Positions 28,461 through 30,957 of a DNA stretch of 30,957 nt are shown here, piece by piece. The notes under the pieces are model-generated. The model was given only the letters and a program-made list of their open reading frames with translations, had not been told where the DNA came from and ran no database searches. The stretch covers positions 1 to 30,957 of IMG/VR virus record IMGVR_UViG_3300002514_000141. One strand, given 5' to 3'. Each line of letters opens with the position of its first letter. The first letter of the stretch is position 1. This DNA comes from a virus. The translations under genes and the position numbers were made by a program.

Positions 28461-30893
28461 TCAGGGACTGTTGGATTCAAAGCTGATGATGGCTTCGTTG
28501 AGTTCATTGTAGCCCAGTGGCGGTGGCGGGCTGAACCCCTCGGGTTCAATGCCGTAGTTGTTGTAGTCGAACTCGGCGATCCTGTTTTTGAGCAGGGTGT
28601 GTCCGTCGAGAACCGCTTCCCGTACCGGTTCCGAGTTCTGGAACACCTGCACCTCTAAGAATGGCTCGCCGTCTTTGTTTGTCTTCTGCTTCGTCCACAG
28701 TGTCGGTCTGCCGCCGTCGCCCCTGATGATAAAGGCGTAGCCCTGCTTGTCGGCCAGCGTGTAGGGTTCGCCGGTGTCGGGGTTGATCTCCTTGGGATCG
28801 AATGCCGGGTTCGTCCATGGCATCATTTCGATGAGCGAGTCGGACTCGAGGCCGTTCTCTTCCATGAGGACGACTATCTCTTCCATGCTCCCTGAGCCGA
28901 GTCGCCACCGGGGATCGAGCCCGGTGCTGAGTGACGGTTGCACTAGTTGCGATTTGGGTGTCCACTGGAAGTCGACGTTCTGGTTCATCCACGCCTGCGT
29001 GTGTCGCCGTGCGTAGGCGAGCTTGTCATCCTTGGGGACAATGCCGCTGTACGATGCCTGATTGTAGTATTCGGCGAACTTGGCCTGCATCGCCTCGAGC
29101 ACGTTTTCGTTCCAGTCGACCTCGGCGGGGGTGTCTGTTTCCCGTGAGAAGAAGTAACCAGTCAGTACACCGTCAAAAGTCTTTCGGTATTCGTTGGCCA
29201 GGTCAAACGTCTTTTGAGCGACGTCGACGTCATCGTTGTGAACCCACGTTTCCTCGTTGAACTCCGCGGGCTTGATGGGCATGCCTGCGGCGTGAATGGC
29301 GAGCAGGTCGAGTTCGCCATCCTTGATGGCGATGTTGCGATCGAGTTCGGTCCTGATGAACGCAATGCGATGCTTGGTTGCCCGATCGGCGCCGTCCATG
29401 ATGTCGTCGATCAGATGGCTGTCGCCGGATGCCCTGAGCTTGGAGAACAGTCCGACCACTTCCCTGAATGATTCGGGGTCGTCGTTGTTCATGTTGCCGC
29501 GGATCTGGTGTGCGGTGTCCCTTGACACGAAGTTGCTCTTGGCGAGGACATGCCACAGCGCGCTGGAGTTGGTGAGTTTGCCGAGCCCATCGAACACGCC
29601 GTGCGTTTCGTTGAGGTAGATCCTTTGCGACTCGGCGTGTGTGAGCGGGGACAGGGAACTCGGGTGCGTGCCCTCCACGGCGGCAGAGAAGATGGTGAGT
29701 TTGCGCTCCCGCTCGCTTTGCTGTGCAACCTTCCCCAGCAGCGCCTGCGCCACGCTCGGCGAGATGTAATCAGGGTGTTCCTTGTCTTCGATGTTCATCC
29801 GCCGCAGGATGGCTGACTCCCAGCCCTCGACATGGTTGCCGTCGGCGTCAACAGTATCCTGCCGCTCGATCGTCTTGCTGAGTATGCCGCGGTACAGTGT
29901 GTCAAGGCTTACTTGTTGAACCTCCTTGACGTGGAACTTGCGCCGCTGTTCGTTCTCATCGAGCATGTTCTGCTTATGCTCGTTGGAGATCTCGCCGCCC
30001 ATCCACGCGAACTCGATTGCCACCGCAGCGGAGGTGTAGTTATGGTCGTTCTGGAACCCGGCCACATCTTCGTTCACCTCCTCCGCCGCATCGTCACGCT
30101 CGCTTTGCATTGCACTTTTGAATACGGCTCTCGCCTGCTCAACCTGTTGCGGAAAGTTTTCTGCCAGTACCTCGGCCAGTGCATTGAACCGAGTGATGTG
30201 GTCCTCGTCATCTTTGCCGTTGGCGGCGAACCGGTTGAGCGTGTCGAGCATCATCCCCTGTGCCGCTTCACGGGACACGCTGTTGGTCACCATCAGGTCA
30301 TTGATGTGTTCGTTGAACTCTTCGGGCGTGTTCGCTCTCGACGCACTGGCGATGATGCGGGTGTTCTTGTCGGCGATGTCCGCGTCGTGAACGGCCAGTT
30401 GACGCTGTGCGATGGCGGTGGCGATGCCAGGTGCGGCGATGCGGATCATCTGATCGATCGTTTCAGGCGATGCATCGGGGCCGGCGAGAGCTCCCGCCGC
30501 CTCGATCGACCATTCGTCGATCTGGTCTATCGGGATGTCATCGATGAATGCTTCGCCGAGGAGGATCCTCTGTGTGAGCGCCGGCCCCTCGGTCCCCCAC
30601 TTCAATGCGGCCCACCCGTTGGCCTGACGCAGGGCGTAGTCCTGATCCGCCTCGGTGCGATGTCTGACGTTGGCGGCGAAGGCGCCGAATCGTGCGGCGG
30701 TCTGGCCCGCGAGCCCGAGCGCCTGCAACAGTTGCTGCGACTCCTGGTTGTTCGCGATCGGCTGTGCCACCGGCAGCGCCGGCGCGCTTGGCAATGCAAG
30801 CGGAGTCGGTGACGTCAGTGTCGTTGCACTGCCTGACGGGTTCCGCTTTCGTTGCGATGCGAACAGGGCGCTGCCCGATTCAAGTTGGCTCAT
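28461..30893 (-). CDS. Internal virion protein, gp15-like, 810 aa
   Basis: By position and size it corresponds to T7 gp15 (747 aa), an ejected core protein. It is mostly helical; residues 15-50 are a Ser/Pro/Ala-rich N-terminal tail (SPTPLALPSAPALPV), then long helical stretches with no enzyme motif. The last 29 residues repeat the EPEGFSPPPPLGYNELNEAI motif of the next protein. The ATG follows GGATCAC and overlaps the stop of the upstream gene (ATGA). Not individually diagnostic; the assignment rests on the pair with the 1910-aa gene, their place before terminase, and size. Confidence 0.75.
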   Translation of the reverse strand: MSQLESGSALFASQRKRNPSGSATTLTSPTPLALPSAPALPVAQPIANNQESQQLLQALGLAGQTAARFGAFAANVRHRTEADQDYALRQANGWAALKWGTEGPALTQRILLGEAFIDDIPIDQIDEWSIEAAGALAGPDASPETIDQMIRIAAPGIATAIAQRQLAVHDADIADKNTRIIASASRANTPEEFNEHINDLMVTNSVSREAAQGMMLDTLNRFAANGKDDEDHITRFNALAEVLAENFPQQVEQARAVFKSAMQSERDDAAEEVNEDVAGFQNDHNYTSAAVAIEFAWMGGEISNEHKQNMLDENEQRRKFHVKEVQQVSLDTLYRGILSKTIERQDTVDADGNHVEGWESAILRRMNIEDKEHPDYISPSVAQALLGKVAQQSERERKLTIFSAAVEGTHPSSLSPLTHAESQRIYLNETHGVFDGLGKLTNSSALWHVLAKSNFVSRDTAHQIRGNMNNDDPESFREVVGLFSKLRASGDSHLIDDIMDGADRATKHRIAFIRTELDRNIAIKDGELDLLAIHAAGMPIKPAEFNEETWVHNDDVDVAQKTFDLANEYRKTFDGVLTGYFFSRETDTPAEVDWNENVLEAMQAKFAEYYNQASYSGIVPKDDKLAYARRHTQAWMNQNVDFQWTPKSQLVQPSLSTGLDPRWRLGSGSMEEIVVLMEENGLESDSLIEMMPWTNPAFDPKEINPDTGEPYTLADKQGYAFIIRGDGGRPTLWTKQKTNKDGEPFLEVQVFQNSEPVREAVLDGHTLLKNRIAEFDYNNYGIEPEGFSPPPPLGYNELNEAIISFESNSP
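28476..28550. repeat. 75-bp direct repeat, copy 2 (3' end of the 810-aa gene)
   Basis: Partner of 28132-28206, encoding residues 782-806 of the 810-aa protein, immediately before its stop. Between the copies lie the 810-aa stop, the ribosome site and the first 81 codons of the 1910-aa gene. Confidence 0.92.
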
Positions 30894-30957
30894 GATTGTG
30901 ATCCAATCAGGGTGGTGGTGCGTGGACGCTTGAGCACTTCACCGACTCCGCTGCCGA
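30890..30957 (-). CDS. C-terminal end of an upstream gene (partial), possibly gp14-like
   Basis: The last 21 codons of an open frame entering from the right edge, reading GEVLKRPRTTTLIGSQS before a stop that overlaps the 810-aa start (ATGA). In T7-like phages the gene before gp15 is the small internal virion protein gp14. A basic patch followed by TTTLIG is compatible with that, but the fragment is too short to identify. Confidence 0.5.
   Translation of the reverse strand, partial: GSGVGEVLKRPRTTTLIGSQS

Overview
The window is part of a lytic, T7-like podovirus genome. Every supported gene is on the minus strand and the sequence is GC-rich. Three hallmarks place it: a complete single-subunit (T7-type) RNA polymerase, a T7 gp8-type portal, and a terminase next to two very large proteins of the internal-virion (ejection) type. 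No integrase or lysogeny repressor is visible. The host cannot be named from this sequence. It should be a bacterium using ordinary Shine-Dalgarno signals, because GGAG or AAGGA lies 5-9 bases before most starts.

Read in the direction of transcription (right to left), the layout is as follows. (1) 30957-20748, late genes: the tail end of an upstream gene, an 810-aa gp15-like protein, a 1910-aa gp16-like protein, a small-terminase candidate and the large terminase, followed by a terminator. (2) 20.75-18.3 kb, a gene-poor region: a sigma70-like promoter, a series of hairpins, a 201-aa unknown and several small genes. (3) 18.5-16.7 kb: a self-contained cassette (74-aa unknown plus a DUF7227-like gene, each with its own terminator) with copies of one repeated motif on both sides, then a dense block of 18-bp iterons and inverted repeats. 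(4) 16.7-13.1 kb: small accessory genes, several with zinc-ribbon cysteine pairs. (5) 13.1-5.9 kb: DNA metabolism, comprising an ERF-type annealing protein, a winged-helix-like protein, a ParB-like protein, an SF2 helicase, a TOPRIM primase, two tandem PP-loop (PAPS-reductase-like) proteins and a Holliday-junction-resolvase-like nuclease, with two micro-membrane proteins in between. (6) 5.9-2.5 kb: small genes and the RNA polymerase. (7) 2.5 kb to the left edge: small genes and the portal, where the next structural gene begins.

The RNA polymerase sits after the replication genes and just before the structural block, as in phiKMV-like phages rather than T7. The genes fit a programme in which host polymerase reads the accessory and replication operons from 18.3-16.7 kb leftward, and the phage polymerase then takes over the late genes. 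Capsid, tail-tube, lysis and DNA polymerase genes are not in the window. The missing DNA polymerase is notable because the whole stretch between terminase and RNA polymerase is present.

Points of most interest are: a 75-bp direct repeat joining the ends of the two giant virion genes in the same reading phase; a PP-loop gene that seems to have lost its middle next to an intact PP-loop gene with the same start junction; the iteron and inverted-repeat block beside the DUF7227 cassette; a hairpin array just downstream of a promoter; and a start-codon context (TGACATG) used by about a third of the genes.
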